DNA from: Gammaproteobacteria bacterium
GTDB taxonomy: Bacteria; Pseudomonadota; Gammaproteobacteria; Pseudomonadales; Cellvibrionaceae
DNA: 64,000 nt
Direction of reading: 5' to 3'
NCBI GenBank assembly: GCA_004172865.1
Contig: SEBV01000013.1
Span: forward strand, 102,372 to 166,371
Part shown: positions 27,897 through 38,399 of the stretch, piece by piece
How positions within the stretch are numbered: position 1 is the first letter of the stretch
Layout: each line of letters begins with the position of its first letter
Position numbers and translations under genes: made by a program
The notes under the pieces: model-generated
Databases searched by the model: none
Told to the model about the DNA's origin: nothing
Seen by the model: only the letters and a program-made list of their open reading frames with translations

Positions 27897-28748
27897 CTAT
27901 TTGTTGTCTAGCTTTTTAGTATCAGATTTTTTGTCATCTGGCTTTTTATCGTCCTGCTGTTTGGGCGGATAAAAATCATCGAAGTCGAGCGTGAACCGAT
28001 AATCCTCAATCAGCTGGAAATTAGGCTCGCGATGACGATTTAAAATAATGTTAATTGTCCACGGACGGCTATAAACTTGTGGATCCTCAAGAGTTGCGCT
28101 GTAATCAATCGTATTACTATCGAGAAATTTCCAGCGTTCGGTCACATGCAAATCAGCGCTGTGAAAATTTCCAGCGCGATCCAGCCAGGTTTTGTCAGTG
28201 AAGCTGATGGTATCGACAACCAAGGTATCGCCATCCCATTTTCCGCGTGAATCGCCGAGCAATAAATCATTGTTGATTTCAGGATGTTCTGTTTTATTCG
28301 TGTGAATGGTGCGGATGGAGTGCCCGAATTGAAAAATAATATGAAGATCGCGTGCGCGCTGAAAAATTTGAAAGGGTTCAGGATAATAAATTCCGCGCGG
28401 AACGCCGAGCGTCCAGCCTTTTAAACTCGGTTCAAGCATGGCGCGTTCAGCAAAATTTTTATTGCGTTGCGCCAGGGCTTTCGGCAAATAGGGAATTACA
28501 TTACCTTCAATTACACCTGCGCTGGGCGGCGCATCCACACGACTATTGTGTGGCTCCAACCCGTAATCTGCAGAACTGGTGGTTTGCCAAATCCCGGAAA
28601 AATCCGGCTTGCCGTTACTCAAACGCGGAATTTTTTCAGCGGCTTGTACGCTAACGCCCGTTAAAATAAAAATAGAAACTAATGCACATCTACCAATAGT
28701 TTTTAGTAAATTTATTTTTTCTACGTGTTTTGATATGACTTGATTCAA
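27897..28748 (-). CDS. secreted protein of the GDSRGxWxG family, paralogue 2
   Basis: 283 residues from a TTG at 28748 that follows GGAG by 7 nt; the longer frame to 28856 lacks a ribosome binding site. A signal peptide (about 12-36, cut after VQA) is followed by SNGKPDFSGIWQT. The family core is GDSRGKWDGDTLVVDTISF, DRAGNFHSADLHVTERW and LEDPQVYSRPWTI. The C-terminus is Lys/Asp-rich (DDKKPDDKKSDTKK). It precedes paralogue 1 in an operon downstream of receptor 2. Function not known. Confidence 0.8.
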   Translation of the reverse strand: MNQVISKHVEKINLLKTIGRCALVSIFILTGVSVQAAEKIPRLSNGKPDFSGIWQTTSSADYGLEPHNSRVDAPPSAGVIEGNVIPYLPKALAQRNKNFAERAMLEPSLKGWTLGVPRGIYYPEPFQIFQRARDLHIIFQFGHSIRTIHTNKTEHPEINNDLLLGDSRGKWDGDTLVVDTISFTDKTWLDRAGNFHSADLHVTERWKFLDSNTIDYSATLEDPQVYSRPWTINIILNRHREPNFQLIEDYRFTLDFDDFYPPKQQDDKKPDDKKSDTKKLDNK

Positions 28749-28829
28749 GAATAATCTCCTTAACAATATTTTTTCGCATCTATTGAAAACCAATAACGCC
28801 TTGAAAAAACGTTTCTTTAAAAAACAAAT

Positions 28830-28862
28830 AACCTCTTGCCCGCAATATACGAGCAAGAGGTT
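28830..28862 (-). terminator. hairpin between receptor 2 and the secreted-protein genes
   Basis: AACCTCTTGC and GCAAGAGGTT form a 10-bp stem with a 13-nt loop, 15 nt past the receptor 2 stop on the minus strand. Read on that strand it is followed by ATTTGTTTTTT. It may partly terminate, giving more receptor than secreted-protein message. Confidence 0.7.
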
Positions 28863-28876
28863 TTTAGTTACAACAA

Positions 28877-31525
28877 TTACAAGGCAGCGTTAAGTGTTAC
28901 ACCAACCCAGCGGGGAATACCTGGTTTGTAAGACGCCCAGGTTGTTTGGAAACCGGTATCTTCATCAAACACATTTTTAACCACAAGGCTTACATCAAAC
29001 TTACGATCCTGACGGCCTATACCAATTGAAATATCCGCAATTCCATAAGGGCCAGAAGTTGCAAAGCGAGACAAGCTTGGGTCGTTATTAAACTCCGTTA
29101 CGTAGTTGTAATTGACGTTTGCGTGAAATAATTTTCCATTGCTTATCGGGTAAGAAAAATCGGCAAATAAATTTCCGCTAAATTTAGGTGCGCCCGGTAG
29201 AGTCTTTCCGCTCGCGTCATAATACGGAGTTGATGTACCACCTAGCTCAAGTGGTTTTGCAAGGAATTTGAAATCCTTATAAACCGCATCAGTGTAGGCG
29301 CCGGAAAAACGCAAGGTCGTATATTCGAAGCCAGCGTAAGACAAATCAAACTCCGCACCTTTGGTTTGAACTTTCGGAACATTGCCTATTGCCGAAATAT
29401 AGGCGTTGATGCCGTTATTATTTATTTGCGTTTGAACTTCATCGAACACGTAAATAGGCTGCAAGTAGTTTTTAATGTTCTGAACATACAAAGTCGCATT
29501 AACCGAAAAATCTTTATTCAAGAAAATGGCTTTGGTGCCCAATTCAAATGAATCACTTTTTTCGGTATCAGCTGGGAAAGATTTTCCACCCAGTTTGGTA
29601 GCACCAACAATTTGCGATACACCTGCTTTCTCACCATGCTTCCAGGACACAAAAATGCGGTCGAGATTATTGATGTGATAACTCGCACCTAGATTAGTGG
29701 TTGGCAGAACTTCATCATAAGGCTCAGCATCAACTTGCTGATAAAGCGCACCAATACGACCGGCACGCACAGCTTTTGCGGCGGCAACTTGCGCAAGTTG
29801 AGTTGTGTTGAGCAAACTATAACTCGCAACGTTGAAATACTTCTGCGCAATCAAATTATTATTGGCGGCAACATCCGCTGCGTTAATCAAGGTTACATTA
29901 TTGACAACTGCAGGATTAAGTTCAGCACCAAAACCGTCAGTTTGAATAAAGCTGCTTGACGTCGTTGTTCGCTCTTCTCTTGTCACACGCACACCAGCAT
30001 TGATATTCAAATCTTTGGTGGCTTCCCAAACCAGATTTGCGTAAGCAGCTTCGCTTTTGTTATCCAGTTTGTTTTTTTGCTGGACAATTAAACCATCAAC
30101 TGAATTGAGTAATAGTTGACGACCTTCGGCGTTAGTATCAAGCGTGTTGTATTGCGATTCATTCGCGTACCAAGCACCGCCGTCTGAACCGTAACGTTCG
30201 GTTTGGCCGGTGTTAGGAAATCTGCCTTCAAAATAATACAGGCCAGTTTCGTATTTCACACTTTGGCCAAGATCTGCTGACCATTTAAATTCCTGGCTGA
30301 CTTGATTGTATTCAGTTTGCGTTCCGCGCGGCGCGCGCAACCATTCAAACGGAGTGTGTGTACCTGCACCCTGTGAAAATTGATAATCGCGATAACCCGT
30401 AATCGATCTTAAAACACCTGAATCGAATTGTGCTTCTATGTCAAGTGATCCACCACGAGTTGCATAGGTATTTGGGTATTCATTTGCGGTGTTGATGCCG
30501 TGATCATAATAATCGTCGAGACTATAATCGGCTTTTTGGGTAAACCAACGGCGTTGAATTTTACCGAATGCATCTTCAGCATACACAACTTTAATGGGTG
30601 TTCCATCTGGGTATTTACTATCGTAAAACGCTGGAATTTTATCTCTAAAGGTAAAGCAGTTTTCACAAATCTCACGACCAGTTGGCGTGTAGTCGAGTGT
30701 AAATTGCGCTTTAATTCTATCGTTCGGCGTTAATAAAAATTGCACGCGCGCATTGGTGCGGTCGGTATTACGCCAGGTGTAGTGCGTATCGTTTTTGTTG
30801 TCGTATGGGCCGTCTGCGGTTTCGCGGTGCAAAGAAATTCGCGCTGCTAAAAGATCGTCAATAACAGTTCCGCCTAAGGTCGCGGTGGAAGATACTGTGT
30901 TCAATTCCCCCAGAGTTAACGACGCGCTGGCTTCCGAGGTAAAACTCGGCGCGCGAGTTTTAATATTCACAACACCAACACTAAAATTTTTACCACCTGC
31001 AGTACCGGTAGGGCCACGAGTGACATCTACGGTTTCAATATCATCGAAGTTGGCGAGCGCGGCTTCTGCGCTAATCCCGTAACTTACACCGTCCACCGTA
31101 ACGCCAACGCTTGGGTCCAATACACCGGCGCCCGCCGCCCAACCTACACCGCGTACGAAAATTGACGTAGTGTTTGGGTTTTGCCAGGAGGTTCTTACAT
31201 TACCAATACGGTTAACAATATCGCGGAAATTATTAACGTGAAATTTTTGTAATTCTTCACCGGTAATCACCGAAACCGATTCTGGCTTGTCTTTTAACTT
31301 TTGTGCATTCACGGTGACTGATTGCAACAACACCGCATCACCTTTGTTGGCAGATGTTATTTCTGCATTTTTGTCCGCTACCGTTTTTCCATCTTCAGCT
31401 GCTAACAAATGACCGGAAGATAGAAGCGCGCTGCCAAATAAAATTACGCTGGCAATGGGCGAAATCTTGAAATATTTTCTTTTGAATAATTGTTGATTAA
31501 CTAACAGTGTGTTTTTCTTACGCAT
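28877..31525 (-). CDS. TonB-dependent receptor (receptor 2)
   Basis: 882 residues. A signal peptide (about 20-43) precedes a plug domain (about 75-190; PESVSVITGEELQKF, SIFVRGVGWAAG) and a 22-strand-type barrel. GAGGTAATGGA stands before the ATG. It shares many unusual segments with receptor 1 (YGSDGGAWYANESQYN versus YGSDAGAFYATTTQYN; SWKHGEKAGVSQIVGATK), so the two are paralogues. A CENC motif near residue 300 is absent from receptor 1. Substrate unknown. It is the first gene of a unit containing the two secreted GDSRGxWxG proteins. Confidence 0.93.
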   Translation of the reverse strand: MRKKNTLLVNQQLFKRKYFKISPIASVILFGSALLSSGHLLAAEDGKTVADKNAEITSANKGDAVLLQSVTVNAQKLKDKPESVSVITGEELQKFHVNNFRDIVNRIGNVRTSWQNPNTTSIFVRGVGWAAGAGVLDPSVGVTVDGVSYGISAEAALANFDDIETVDVTRGPTGTAGGKNFSVGVVNIKTRAPSFTSEASASLTLGELNTVSSTATLGGTVIDDLLAARISLHRETADGPYDNKNDTHYTWRNTDRTNARVQFLLTPNDRIKAQFTLDYTPTGREICENCFTFRDKIPAFYDSKYPDGTPIKVVYAEDAFGKIQRRWFTQKADYSLDDYYDHGINTANEYPNTYATRGGSLDIEAQFDSGVLRSITGYRDYQFSQGAGTHTPFEWLRAPRGTQTEYNQVSQEFKWSADLGQSVKYETGLYYFEGRFPNTGQTERYGSDGGAWYANESQYNTLDTNAEGRQLLLNSVDGLIVQQKNKLDNKSEAAYANLVWEATKDLNINAGVRVTREERTTTSSSFIQTDGFGAELNPAVVNNVTLINAADVAANNNLIAQKYFNVASYSLLNTTQLAQVAAAKAVRAGRIGALYQQVDAEPYDEVLPTTNLGASYHINNLDRIFVSWKHGEKAGVSQIVGATKLGGKSFPADTEKSDSFELGTKAIFLNKDFSVNATLYVQNIKNYLQPIYVFDEVQTQINNNGINAYISAIGNVPKVQTKGAEFDLSYAGFEYTTLRFSGAYTDAVYKDFKFLAKPLELGGTSTPYYDASGKTLPGAPKFSGNLFADFSYPISNGKLFHANVNYNYVTEFNNDPSLSRFATSGPYGIADISIGIGRQDRKFDVSLVVKNVFDEDTGFQTTWASYKPGIPRWVGVTLNAAL

Positions 31526-31822
31526 TCCATTACCTCAAATATTTTTTGGTTGATGACAAATGCGCCATCGCAATAGCTGTGCCATTTTATTTTTTGATTT
31601 TTTCTGAAGCGAAAAATTATTGCGATGAATCTATATTCACCGAGCTTTTTGAGAAAATTCTTTATTTTATTTTTCGAGGAACTAAAGTTTTTGCAGAAAA
31701 TCGAATGTTGGTTTATCTCCAGCCATAATGGTTAACAATCCACACATGGATTAATTTTTTGTTTTAAAGACAACATAGATTTTTATTTTTGAAAATTTAT
31801 TTTTAAAAAAAATTTAAATATG

Positions 31823-31867
31823 AAATAAACTGATGTTTTAATTTAACCAAAAAATTTTGGTTAAATT
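31823..31867. promoter_or_regulatory. shared motif plus 13-bp inverted repeat in the receptor 2 / RND gap
   Basis: AAATAAACTGATGTTTTAAT overlaps the start of a perfect inverted repeat AATTTAACCAAAA-AA-TTTTGGTTAAATT (31840-31867). The site lies in the 684-nt gap between divergent receptor 2 (start 31525) and the RND permease (start 32210). It could be an operator for either gene. Otherwise the gap is AT-rich and I see no gene in it. Confidence 0.45.
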
Positions 31868-32209
31868 GGTGCACAGTGTAATCAACACAACTGACTAGTA
31901 AATGGATTAAAAGCTATTCGTCAAGAAAATCAGCGGCAACACATTTTCGGTTACGCTATTTAAATTGTGAGACAGTATTTTTCACGGCTATTCCAGCTTT
32001 TATCTCGCTGTGCATTAATAGGCATCCAAAGTGTTGATAAAAAAACTTTTATTGCCACATCTGCTGATTTATCACCATATTTTCCGCTTAATCCCTTAGA
32101 AAACGCCCTAATTTGGCTGGCGCATTTATTGCTCCATGCTTTTTTTATTCGTCCTTAAAAAAACCTAGCGCCAACGTTCTGGCCGACACAAATAGATAGC
32201 AAATAATTT

Positions 32210-35200
32210 ATGTGGATCGTCAATATAGCCCTGCGGCGTCCGCACACCTTTTTGGTGGCGGCGCTCCTAATCTTGTTAACCATGCCTTATGTTCTGAGCA
32301 AAATGGCGACGGACATTTTTCCCACGATTGATATTCCGGTTATCGCCGAAATGTGGGAATACAAAGGTTTAACCGCTAAGGAAATGTCTGACCGCGTAAC
32401 TAGCCAAGCAGAACGTGAATTAGGGCAAGCAGTAGATAATATTGAACACACCGAATCTTTTTCGGTGGCGGGCTTGGGCATTGTTAAAACCTTCTTTCAG
32501 CCAGGCACCGATATTAATGCCGCCATGACGCAAGTAACTATGAGCGCCACCGCTGCACAACGCGGTATGCCGCAGGGTTCGCAAGCGGGGCGTGTGCGCC
32601 GTTATTCAGCCTCGGAACTGCCCGTAGTTCAGCTAGGGATTTCGAGCGATACGCTCTCGGACATCGAGATTGGCGATGCTGCAGGTACAGTTCTGCGCCC
32701 TATTATTTCCGGCAAAAAAGGCCTTTCACTCACCGCTCCTTTTGGTGCCAGGTACAGACAAGTTTCTGTAGATCTCGATGCTAATGCGCTTTTGGCAAAC
32801 AACCTCACACCCGCTGAGTTAGTCACGGCCATGGGCGCGCAGAATCTGATTTTGCCCACTGGCATTATGAAAATCGCGGATAGCGAATTCGATATCAAAC
32901 TCAATGGCGCCGTACCGAAAATTGGCGATATTGGTCTACTCCCCATTCGCACCGAACAAGGCCGCACCTTGCTGGTTCGCGATGTTGCTAACGTCCACGA
33001 TGGTTTTTCACCCACCACGACCCTCGCCCGCCAAAACGGTGAGCGCAGCGTACTCAACTCAGTGCTCGCTTACGGCGGCGTATCCACTATTGAAGCGGTT
33101 GAGTTTATAAAAAATGCTATTCCAGAAATTTTGGCAAAAATGCCCGATGGCGTGAAGATCAAGCTTATGTTTGATCAATCGATTTTTGTAAGCGCCGCAA
33201 TTAGCAACGTAATTCACGAAGGCCTAATTGCCGCTGCCCTAACCGCTGCGATGATTTTGTTGTTCCTCGGCAATTGGCGCAGCACTTGTATTATCGCCGT
33301 GTCCATTCCGCTTTCGATTATGGTGTCGCTCATTTGTCTTTATTTAATAGGCCAAACTATCAACCTTATGACGCTCGGTGGATTGGCGCTCGCGGTAGGT
33401 ATTCTGGTGGATGATGCCACCGTGGAAATCGAAAATATCGAACGTCAGCTATCCATGGGCAAGAGCCCGATTCAAGCGATTTTGGATGGCGCACAGGAAA
33501 TTGCCGTGCCTGCGTTTGTATCAACGCTGTGTATTTGCATCGTATTTATTCCCATGTTTTTCCTTACTGGCATAGCGCGCTTTTTATTCGTACCTCTCGC
33601 CGAAGCGGTAGTTTTTGCGATGCTCGCTTCCTACATTATTTCGCGCACTCTCGTACCAACACTGGTGATGTTTATGATGGCTGGCCACCACGAGCGCGAG
33701 GCTCGCAAAGCAACGCAATCACCTAATGCGTTCTTGCGCGCGTGCAGCAATATTCATCACGGTTTTAATCACGGCTTTGAAGTTTTTCGCGGTCATTTTG
33801 TGCAGGTGTTGAGTGGTTTGTTGCATCATCGCAAACAATTTGCCGCAGGCTTTTTTGGCTTTTGTTTATTGTCCCTCGGGATTTACCCACTGCTCGGGCA
33901 GGATTTATTTCCCGTGGTCGATACCGGTCAGTTGCGCCTTCATATACGCGCGCCCTCGGGTACACGCCTGGAGCAAATGCCGAATTTGGTGGATAAAATT
34001 GAAGCTGCAATTAATGAGTATATTCCCGAAGCGCAGCGCGGCGATATTCTGGATATCGTCGGCGGTCCTTACAGTACGATTAACACCTTGAACGGAAACT
34101 CGGGTACGGCGGAATCTTCTGATTCAGAAATCATGATCAGCTTTAAACGCGGCGAGCTTGGTAAAAATGAAATGGGCAGTGCGGACATCATGAAAAAATT
34201 GCGCGCCGAATTGCCCGCGCAATTTCCTCACGTTGAATTCTTTTTCCAACCACCGGATCAAGTCAGCCAAACCCTTAACTTCGGTATTCCCGCACCGATT
34301 GATGTGCAATTTATTGGCGGCAAACCCACAGACATTATGCCGCTCGCCGCTGAACTGAATAACGAGCTGCGTAAAATTCCCGGCATAGTGGATGCACACG
34401 TTTATCAGCGTTGGAGCAAACCGACGCTCTCGCTGGAAATGAATCGAACCCAATTACAACAACTTGGTTTGAGCGCCCGCAACGTCGCCGAGAATATGCT
34501 GATTGCGCTCAGCGGCAGTATGCAAACGTCGCCCACCTATTGGCTCAACGAAGTTAACGGCAACACTTACAACATAGGTGCGCGTAGCCTGGAAACGGAT
34601 TTAACCAGCATTGATGACCTTATGCACATTCCGGTCGGCACCGGCAGCGATGGCAAGCAGCAATTGCTTGGCAGCGTCGTGACTTATACCCGCACATCGC
34701 AATCCTCAGCTGTAAGTCGCTACAACACGGCCAGCATGATTAATATCCACGCCAATATTCAGGGCCGCGATCTTGGCTCAGTAAGTCGCGATATCGAAAC
34801 GGCTATGGATAAAGCGCGCGCGAATTTGCCGCGCGGGGTGGATCTGCAAGTGCGCGGCCAAATTCAAACCTTAAAAACAGCATTTATTGGTTTGGGCGTG
34901 GGCTTAATCGTGGCTGTTGCGCTGGTGTACTTGCTGGTCGTGGTTAACTTCCAATGCTGGCTTGATCCGCTGATTATCATTAGCGCCTTGCCTGCGGCGC
35001 TGGCGGGTATTGCATGGATGCTCTTCCTCTGCGGCACCACGCTCAGTGTGCCTGCGCTTACGGGAATTATCATGACTCGGCGCAGGTGAAGGCGGCGAAC
35101 AAAACGCACCGCTCGGTCGAGCGGTAATCGGCGGATTGTTATTCGCCACTGTGTCCACCCTGTTTTTTGTGCCGGTATTGTTTGCCAGTTTGCATCGCAA

Positions 35201-35252
35201 ATTAGCGCAGCGTCCGCTCAGGACCAGCGCCTATCCAGCATTTTCAGAATAA
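32210..35252 (+). pseudogene. HAE-type RND efflux permease with internal deletion and frameshift
   Basis: The first 957 or so codons are a good RND drug-efflux permease. Family features are N-terminal NIALRRPHTFLV, a TM4 motif GILVDDATVEIEN (HAE class) and large periplasmic loops. At about 35074 the frame leaves the family after TGIIM and stops at a TGA (35087-35089). In another frame LGAGEGGEQNAPLGRAVIGG and the rest of the C-terminus continue to 35252. The missing piece is about 57 residues covering TM11 and part of TM12, which contain residues needed for proton coupling. The pump is therefore very probably inactive, unless this is an assembly error. The adaptor gene follows. Confidence 0.85.
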
Positions 35253-35283
35253 TTTTTCTCAGGTAATTTTTCGAGTAACAGCA

Positions 35284-36555
35284 ATGAACGATTTAACCAA
35301 ACCGCAATTGGACCTACCCGTCGCCACTGATGCGCGCACCTCGGTTTACACCCGACGCGTAGCCTTCGGGTTACTAACATTATTGGTGATAGGAACCGGC
35401 ATTCGCATATTGTTGAACTCACAGGAAGCCAGCGCGTTACAGGAATACACCGCCAAAACCCTTGAACGCACCGTACTCATCACTAAAGCCAAACCGGGGG
35501 ATTTACAACGCAACCTCGCGCTGCCAACCACCTTAAGAGGTAACACCGAAGCCGTGATTTACGCTCGCACGGCCGGTTACCTCACCGCATGGCATAAAGG
35601 TATTGGTGATCAAGTTAACAAGGGCGATTTGCTCGCCACTATAGACGCACCCGAACAAGAACAAGAATTAGCACAAGCGCGCGCGCAACGCGAGCAAATA
35701 GACGCGCGCCTCGAACTTACGCAACAAACCCTCGCGCGCTGGGAAACATTGAACCAGCGCCAGACCGCAATTTCACAGCAAGATTTGGATGAAAAACGCA
35801 GCCTCGTTCGCCAAGGTAAAGCCGACCTTGCCGCCAACAGTGCCAACGTAAAACGCCTTGAACAGTTGCAAAGTTATAGACGCATCCAAGCGCCGTTTAC
35901 TGGAATCATCACTCGCCGCAGTGTTGAAGTGGGAGATTTAATTGCCGCGGGCGGAAAAGAACTTTTTGCTATCACCCAAACTGATCCACTGCGCTTAACC
36001 ATTTGGGTACCGCAAGCTTTCGCAGACGATTTAAAAACCGGCTCGCAAGTAACAGTAAATTTGAGCGAACAACCGGGCGCAAAATTGAAAGCAACTATCG
36101 ACCGAATCGCTGGCGGTATAGATCCGACAACCCGAGCGCGCCAGGTTGACTTAGTGTTGCCCAACCCGAAAGCGAAACTCTTGCCGGGCGCTTATGCAGA
36201 AATTAATATCCAACTGTCGAGCGGCATCAAAGCGCTGGTAGCACCCGCTGCAGTGCTTATAGTCACCGACCAAACCCAGCGCGTTGCAGTGGTGGATAAA
36301 GACAAGCATATATTCTATCGCACAGTTAAACTGGGACGCGATCTAGGACGCGACGTGGAAATTCTGGATGGCATCACCGCTGATGACACCTTGATAGTGA
36401 GCCCGTCTGATCAGTTAGTAGAAGGCGATTTGGTAAAAACAAAAGAGTGGCAACCCATGGCGACCGGAACTGCGCCGCCGAAAAAAGAAAATGCGAAAAA
36501 TAATGCTGAAGACAAAACAGAGGCCAAACCAGAAGATAAACCCAAGGTAAAATAG
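35284..36555 (+). CDS. RND efflux periplasmic adaptor (membrane fusion protein)
   Basis: 423 residues. An N-terminal membrane anchor (about 29-46) is followed by the biotinyl/lipoyl-like half motifs (ARTAGYLTAWHKGIGDQVNKG and RIQAPFTGIITRRSVEVGD), an alpha-hairpin between them (about 120-185) and beta-barrel domains. The C-terminal tail is Lys/Glu/Pro-rich (about 395-423) and probably disordered. It should pair with the permease just upstream. No outer-membrane channel gene is nearby. With the permease broken, its present role is unclear. Confidence 0.92.
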   Translation: MNDLTKPQLDLPVATDARTSVYTRRVAFGLLTLLVIGTGIRILLNSQEASALQEYTAKTLERTVLITKAKPGDLQRNLALPTTLRGNTEAVIYARTAGYLTAWHKGIGDQVNKGDLLATIDAPEQEQELAQARAQREQIDARLELTQQTLARWETLNQRQTAISQQDLDEKRSLVRQGKADLAANSANVKRLEQLQSYRRIQAPFTGIITRRSVEVGDLIAAGGKELFAITQTDPLRLTIWVPQAFADDLKTGSQVTVNLSEQPGAKLKATIDRIAGGIDPTTRARQVDLVLPNPKAKLLPGAYAEINIQLSSGIKALVAPAAVLIVTDQTQRVAVVDKDKHIFYRTVKLGRDLGRDVEILDGITADDTLIVSPSDQLVEGDLVKTKEWQPMATGTAPPKKENAKNNAEDKTEAKPEDKPKVK

Positions 36556-36842
36556 TCATTCGGTTTAATCTAGCAAATCGCGGGTATTTGAAAACCGGAA
36601 TAAATTACAAAATTTAGTAGCAGAAGAAATTGTCATTTTTATTGAGCAAGCTGCCTAAGACTGCGACAATTTCATTCTCACATTTTTCTATTTTTGCATC
36701 AAAAGAAATTGTGAATAGTCCAAAAAAACATAATAGTGAAAGATATTAAAAGTCGGCAAAGAAATTAACTATAAAAAAATAGGGAGCGAATATACAACGG
36801 ATTGAAGGTCACACCCATCCTGAAAAATTCTGAGACTTTTAT

Positions 36843-37814
36843 ATGCTGCAGACAATTATTCGCCCGCTTAAGTTAACAGCTTCGCTCACATTCGCATTTT
36901 TATTTTCCGCTCATTGCTTTGCGTTCCCAATTGCACATGGTAACGAATATAAACTCTGGCCAGCCACACCACCAGGTACTGACGCAATCAATTTGACCGA
37001 GAAAAGTAAAGACAGCAGCAAAGACGCAAATGATCCGCAGCGCACACTCGAAGCAATTGCGAGCCCTACAATTCGTGCATTTATTCCGGCCCACCCTAAT
37101 GGCACAGCAGCAGTTATTACTGTGGGCGGTGGTTATACATCGCTGGTGATTGACAAAGAGGGAACGGATATTGCGAAGTGGCTCAACACTTTAGGCGTTA
37201 CCGCTTTTGTGATTAAAAATCGCTTGCCCGGCGAAGGTCACGCTGATGGAAAAAATGTTCCCCTGCAAGATGCACAACGTGCGCTGCGCTTGGTTCGCGC
37301 TAATGCTGCTGAATGGAAATTGGATGCGAATAAAATTGGTATTGTAGGTTTGTCGTCCGGCGGGCATTTAGCGTCAACACTGGGAACCAATTACAACAAA
37401 AAAGTATACGAGCCGATTGATGCCAGCGATAAAGTCAGCGCGCGCCCAAGTTTTCTTGTACTTGCTTACGGGCCGCATTCCGGCAATGCGCGCAAATATT
37501 TAATTAACCCCACACAAAAACCGCTTGAACCTGCCCAAAAACAAGCCTTGTATGATGAATACCCAACTGACCAACAAGTAACATCTGACACGCCGCCAAC
37601 TTTTTTAGTCACCGCTGACAATGACGATAAAGTAGATTCCCGCAACAGCACACGTTTTTATGATGCATTAAAAGCTGCCGGTGTTCCTGCAGAGTTACAT
37701 ATTTTTCAGGACGGTAAACATGGCTTCGCGATTCGCAACGCCGCGGGTTACCCCGTTGCTATTTGGCCGCAACTTTGCGAAAGCTGGTTTAAAGCCAATC
37801 ACATTATTCCGTAA
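36843..37814 (+). CDS. secreted alpha/beta hydrolase (esterase, BD-FAE/acetylxylan-esterase-like)
   Basis: 323 residues with a signal peptide (about 1-28). The nucleophile motif GLSSGGH lies near residue 172. The oxyanion-hole segment is VGGGYTSLV, the likely acid residue is in TADNDDKVDSRN, and the His is in DGKHGFAIR. This is the bacterial lipase/esterase group often linked to plant polysaccharide deacetylation or feruloyl cleavage. That would fit a Cellvibrio-type polysaccharide degrader, but no glycoside hydrolase lies nearby. The 287-nt gap upstream shows no clear promoter. Confidence 0.87.
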   Translation: MLQTIIRPLKLTASLTFAFLFSAHCFAFPIAHGNEYKLWPATPPGTDAINLTEKSKDSSKDANDPQRTLEAIASPTIRAFIPAHPNGTAAVITVGGGYTSLVIDKEGTDIAKWLNTLGVTAFVIKNRLPGEGHADGKNVPLQDAQRALRLVRANAAEWKLDANKIGIVGLSSGGHLASTLGTNYNKKVYEPIDASDKVSARPSFLVLAYGPHSGNARKYLINPTQKPLEPAQKQALYDEYPTDQQVTSDTPPTFLVTADNDDKVDSRNSTRFYDALKAAGVPAELHIFQDGKHGFAIRNAAGYPVAIWPQLCESWFKANHIIP

Positions 37815-37841
37815 TTTTTAAATCGTCTTATTGCATCCATT

Positions 37842-37878
37842 AAAAAAGCGCGCTGAAATTAATCCAGCCCGCTTTTTT
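37842..37878. terminator. bidirectional terminator
   Basis: AAAAAAGCGCGCTG and CCAGCCCGCTTTTTT form a stem with A and T tracts on both sides, between the convergent esterase and GlcG/HbpS-like genes. Confidence 0.8.
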
Positions 37879-37904
37879 AACATTTCTATTTTTTTATGGC
37901 GCGA

Positions 37905-38399
37905 TTATTTTGCTGTTAAAACTGCAAGACCCGCTGAAGCCACTTGAGCATCTTGCTGCGATGTTCCGCCGCTCACACCTATGGCACCAATAATTTTGTT
38001 ATCTACAACAATTGGAATACCACCTTCAATCAGCACTGCATTGGGCAAACTCAATAATACATTGCGACCACCTGCCACGGCATCCTCCAGAGCTTTAGTT
38101 GGGCGTTTGAAGTTATTGGCCGTGCGTGCCTTGCCGATAGCTACATCAATACTGGCGAGCTGTGTGCCATCAATTTTTTCAAGGTAAGTGAGCGAGCCAC
38201 TTGAATCAACAATGGAAATAACCATAGTGAAATTATTTTTCTTCGCATCAGCAGCAGCGCTAGCCGCAATCTTTTTTGCGGTATCAAGATTAATCGGTGC
38301 GCCATAGGTCAAAGTTTGCGCCGCCGCCGTTAACGAGAACAAAGCCGATGCACAAATAAAAGCACCAAGACGAACAGTGGATAAAAGTTTAACTGACAT
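37905..38399 (-). CDS. secreted GlcG/HbpS family protein (DUF336)
   Basis: 164 residues with a signal peptide (about 1-27, cut after TAAA). The mature domain has the HbpS/GlcG fold markers (DSSGSLTYLEKIDGTQLASIDVA, split, and GGIPIVVDNKIIGAIGVSGG). Family members bind haem or cobalamin or are of unknown function. GGAATACC precedes the ATG. It appears to be a single-gene unit. Periplasmic location is inferred from the signal peptide. Confidence 0.9.
   Translation of the reverse strand: MSVKLLSTVRLGAFICASALFSLTAAAQTLTYGAPINLDTAKKIAASAAADAKKNNFTMVISIVDSSGSLTYLEKIDGTQLASIDVAIGKARTANNFKRPTKALEDAVAGGRNVLLSLPNAVLIEGGIPIVVDNKIIGAIGVSGGTSQQDAQVASAGLAVLTAK

Noticed and set aside
31507..32158. Two small plus-strand frames in the receptor 2 / RND gap
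   Set aside because: AT-rich, no ribosome binding site, no recognisable sequence; one overlaps the receptor start.
35074..35252. Programmed frameshift in the RND permease
   Set aside because: A shift alone does not restore the protein, because about 57 conserved residues are absent from the DNA in every frame.
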